This document shows, piece by piece, positions 6,455 through 8,086 of a stretch of DNA of 8,086 bases (its first letter is position 1; the number at the start of each line of letters is the position of its first letter). The translations under genes were made by a program, and so were the position numbers. The DNA is from Candidatus Dormiibacterota bacterium (GTDB taxonomy: Bacteria > Chloroflexota > Dormibacteria > Aeolococcales > Bog-877): the NCBI GenBank assembly GCA_003132265.1, contig PKXE01000195.1:25441-33526 (forward strand). Reading direction: 5' to 3'. Under the pieces are notes generated by a model. It ran no database searches, had not been told where the DNA came from, and saw nothing but the letters and a program-made list of their open reading frames with translations.

Positions 6455-7230
6455 GCCTGCACCTCCGCGGCCGGCGCCCTGTACTCGACCTGCCACTGGT
6501 GCAGGCCGTGCGCCGGGGCCATCTCCCAGCCTGGGCGGAGCCCAACCGGCTCGACCAGCGCTCTCGCCAGCTCAGCTGCCGAAGTCAGTCCGGTCCCCAC
6601 CGCCACCAGCGCTCCGGCGAAGTTGCGCATCATCCCCCTGAGGAAGGCATCGGCGCGGATCTCCAGAGTGAGGACCCCGTCGTGGCGTTCGACCTCGGCT
6701 CGGTCGACCGTCCGAGTCGTCGAACCCCCGGGGAAAGGACTGCTACCAAAGGCCGCAAAGTCGTGGGTCCCCCGCAGGAGTCGAGCCGCCGCCCGCATCG
6801 GAGCGAGCTCAACTGCACGCTGAATCCGCCACTCGTACTGGCGCCCAACCGGGTCCGGCCCAGCTGCGTCCCGCACCAGGTATCGGTAGGTGCGACGCCA
6901 GGCCTGCCAGCGGGGATGGAATTCCGACCCCACCAGGCTGGCTTCGAGGACGCCAATGTCCTCAGGCAGGCGGGCGTTACAGCCACCTGCCAGCGCGCCG
7001 GGCGTCCAGGCCGAGCGCAAGCTAAAGGAGATCACCTGGCCGTGGGCATGGGCCCCGGCATCAGTGCGGCCGGCTGCCTTGATCACGGGATGTTCCCGGG
7101 TCAATTCCGCCAGGGCCCGACTCACTTCACCCTGGACGGTCGCGACCTGAGGCTGGGCCTGCCAGCCGTGATAACGCGTGCCGTCATAGGCGATGACCAT
7201 TCGATACCAGGCGGCGGCTGCAGCGGCCAC
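6451..7230 (-). CDS. truA: tRNA pseudouridine(38-40) synthase TruA
   Basis: Converts uridines 38-40 in the anticodon arm of tRNAs to pseudouridine. The 259-residue protein carries AYDGTRYHGWQAQP near the start, the catalytic motif AAGRTDAGAHAHGQV with its essential aspartate in RTDAG, FHPRWQAWRRTYRY, the GTHDFAAFGS segment, FLRGMMRNFAGALVAVG and the final APAHGLHQWQVEY. Length and domain order are normal. The start is GTG at 7230, sharing one base with the rplQ stop (TAGTG); an in-frame ATG ten codons later is possible but would leave very little before the first strand. The N-terminus has a run of six alanines that looks non-essential. It sits between rplQ and rplM as in many Gram-positive-type genomes. 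Confidence 0.96.
   Translation of the reverse strand: MAAAAAAWYRMVIAYDGTRYHGWQAQPQVATVQGEVSRALAELTREHPVIKAAGRTDAGAHAHGQVISFSLRSAWTPGALAGGCNARLPEDIGVLEASLVGSEFHPRWQAWRRTYRYLVRDAAGPDPVGRQYEWRIQRAVELAPMRAAARLLRGTHDFAAFGSSPFPGGSTTRTVDRAEVERHDGVLTLEIRADAFLRGMMRNFAGALVAVGTGLTSAAELARALVEPVGLRPGWEMAPAHGLHQWQVEYRAPAAEVQA
6461..6466 (-). promoter_or_regulatory. Strong ribosome binding site of rplM
   Basis: The minus strand has GGAGGT within the last codons of truA, 6 bases before the GTG at 6454. It is the best Shine-Dalgarno sequence in the window and decides the rplM start. It would let rplM be translated at a higher rate than truA, as a ribosomal protein needs. Confidence 0.85.
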
Positions 7231-7583
7231 TATTCGACCATCTCGATGATCACCACCGGGGCGCCATCGCCCTGACGAGGGCCGCGGCGGATGATCCGCG
7301 TGTAGCCCCCGGGACGATCCCGGTAGCGATCCGCGTACTGGGTGAATAGCTTGACGGCCACCTCCTCGCGGTAAACCACCCGGGCTACCCGCCGCCGGGC
7401 GGCGAGATCGTCGGTCTTGGCGACTGTGACCACCCGCTCGACCCAGCGCCGAAGCTCCTTGGCTTTGGCCTCGGTGGTTTCAATCCGGCCGTGCTCAAAG
7501 AGCGCGGTCGCCAGATTGCGGGTTAGCGCGATCCGATGAGCCGAGGTCCTTCCGAGCTTCCGGCCTGCCTTGAGATGCCGCAT
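7230..7583 (-). CDS. rplQ: 50S ribosomal protein L17 (bL17)
   Basis: Large-subunit protein near the peptide exit tunnel. The 117-residue product begins [17 protein letters not shown], continues [32 protein letters not shown] core and ends with the [30 protein letters not shown] tail, all typical of the family at its usual length. The ATG at 7583 lies 5 bases after the rpoA stop. A purine-rich AGGGGGA sits 12 bases upstream inside rpoA, and a GGGGAG directly abuts the ATG. It is the standard last gene of the alpha operon. Confidence 0.97.
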   Translation of the reverse strand: MRHLKAGRKLGRTSAHRIALTRNLATALFEHGRIETTEAKAKELRRWVERVVTVAKTDDLAARRRVARVVYREEVAVKLFTQYADRYRDRPGGYTRIIRRGPRQGDGAPVVIIEMVE

Positions 7584-7588
7584 CTCCC

Positions 7589-8086
7589 CTAGCGGTCCCC
7601 CTTCTGGAAGAGGTCGTCGACCTCGTCTTCGGCAACGAAGCCCCGCGCCACCAACTTCTCCTTGATCTCGTCCAGCGACTTGGCCCCAAAGTTGCGTAGG
7701 GCCAAGAGCTCCTCGATCCGCATCGCCAGGAGCTCGCCGAGCTTGGTGATGTCGTTGGCCTTGAGACAGTTGAGCGCCCGTACGCTGAGCTCCAGCTCCT
7801 CGACCGGGACCTCGGCCAAGCGACTCTTGACGTCGGTGCCGACCACCGCCCCACCGGCGGACTCGGTCAGGCTCTCACCGAAAGTAGCAAAGAGACTGAG
7901 GTGCCGGGTGTAGTACTCCGCCGCCCGGCTGACCGCCTCGACCGGCGCGATCGTGCCGTTGGTCCAGATCTCGAGGGTCAGCTTCTCCCAATCCGTGTCC
8001 TGGCCGACCCTGGTCTTCTCAACTAGGAAGTTGGCCTTGATCACGGGGGTGAAGATGGCGTCGACCGGAATCACCCCGATCGGCTG
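7589..8086 (-). CDS. rpoA: DNA-directed RNA polymerase alpha subunit, C-terminal half (5' end outside window)
   Basis: The window holds the last 165 codons; the frame is open to the right edge, where it reads [15 protein letters not shown], the end of the conserved N-terminal assembly domain. The GTG at 8074 is internal, not a start. After [27 protein letters not shown] sequence and a short linker comes the C-terminal domain that contacts UP-element DNA and activators. It has [13 protein letters not shown], where Arg and Asn match the E. coli DNA-contacting positions 265 and 268, then a helix-hairpin-helix with [16 protein letters not shown]. The acidic end [12 protein letters not shown] is short compared with the E. 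coli tail. Followed directly by rplQ, as in the alpha operon of most bacteria. Confidence 0.97.
   Translation of the reverse strand, partial: QPIGVIPVDAIFTPVIKANFLVEKTRVGQDTDWEKLTLEIWTNGTIAPVEAVSRAAEYYTRHLSLFATFGESLTESAGGAVVGTDVKSRLAEVPVEELELSVRALNCLKANDITKLGELLAMRIEELLALRNFGAKSLDEIKEKLVARGFVAEDEVDDLFQKGDR

Noticed and set aside
5984..6496. Longer rplM reading starting at 6496
   Set aside because: The extra 14 residues lie within truA, have no ribosome site and are not part of the L13 family; GTG 6454 has a perfect GGAGGT at ideal spacing.
5995..7275. Long plus-strand frames opposite rplM and truA
   Set aside because: They cross the boundaries of two conserved genes and show no family motifs; typical of GC-rich sequence.
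7589..8074. Treating GTG 8074 as the rpoA start
   Set aside because: The frame stays open to the right edge and the upstream codons QPIG continue the conserved alpha-subunit sequence, so the gene is merely cut by the window.

Overview
This is a GC-rich bacterial chromosome segment in which every gene I can support lies on the minus strand, so transcription runs from the right end of the window to the left. The order of transcription is rpoA (5' end cut off), rplQ, truA, rplM, rpsI, argF, cdaA, cdaR, glmS, then a reading frame that starts as acpS, continues without a stop into an NAD(P)H-hydrate dehydratase (nnrD) domain and leaves the window at position 1. There is no tRNA, rRNA, mobile element, CRISPR array or obvious terminator. 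No stretch longer than about 85 bases lacks a gene, and most neighbours overlap by 1 to 4 bases, which suggests one long, translationally coupled transcription unit.

Right part (about 5583-8086): this is the tail of the classical alpha operon followed by truA and the L13-S9 pair, an order widespread in Gram-positive-type (Terrabacteria) genomes. Start codons had to be corrected in two places. rplM begins at a GTG overlapping the truA stop, behind a perfect GGAGGT. rpsI begins at a TTG overlapping the rplM stop.

Middle part (2735-5540): an ornithine carbamoyltransferase gene sits between rpsI and a c-di-AMP module, overlapping cdaA by ATGA; cdaA in turn overlaps cdaR by ATGA. CdaA is the membrane-bound diadenylate cyclase and CdaR its single-pass YbbR-repeat partner.

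Left part (1-2649): glmS makes glucosamine-6-phosphate for cell-wall precursors. In Firmicutes the usual order is cdaA-cdaR-glmM-glmS, and in many Actinobacteria rpsI-glmM-glmS-acpS-nnr. Here glmM is missing from both expected places. The last gene encodes an AcpS domain (4'-phosphopantetheinyl transfer to acyl carrier protein) fused directly to the dehydratase half of the Nnr NAD(P)H-repair enzyme, with no epimerase domain between them. This fusion is the most unusual thing in the window.

Organism: high GC, frequent GTG and TTG starts, an Actinobacteria-like ribosomal/glmS/acpS order, but CdaA-CdaR rather than the DisA typical of Actinobacteria. This points to a high-GC Terrabacteria lineage such as Chloroflexota or Dormibacterota, but that is inference from gene order and protein character only. 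The genes join transcription, translation, tRNA modification, arginine synthesis, wall-precursor supply and its second messenger, and cofactor or carrier-protein maintenance: a growth-linked housekeeping block.
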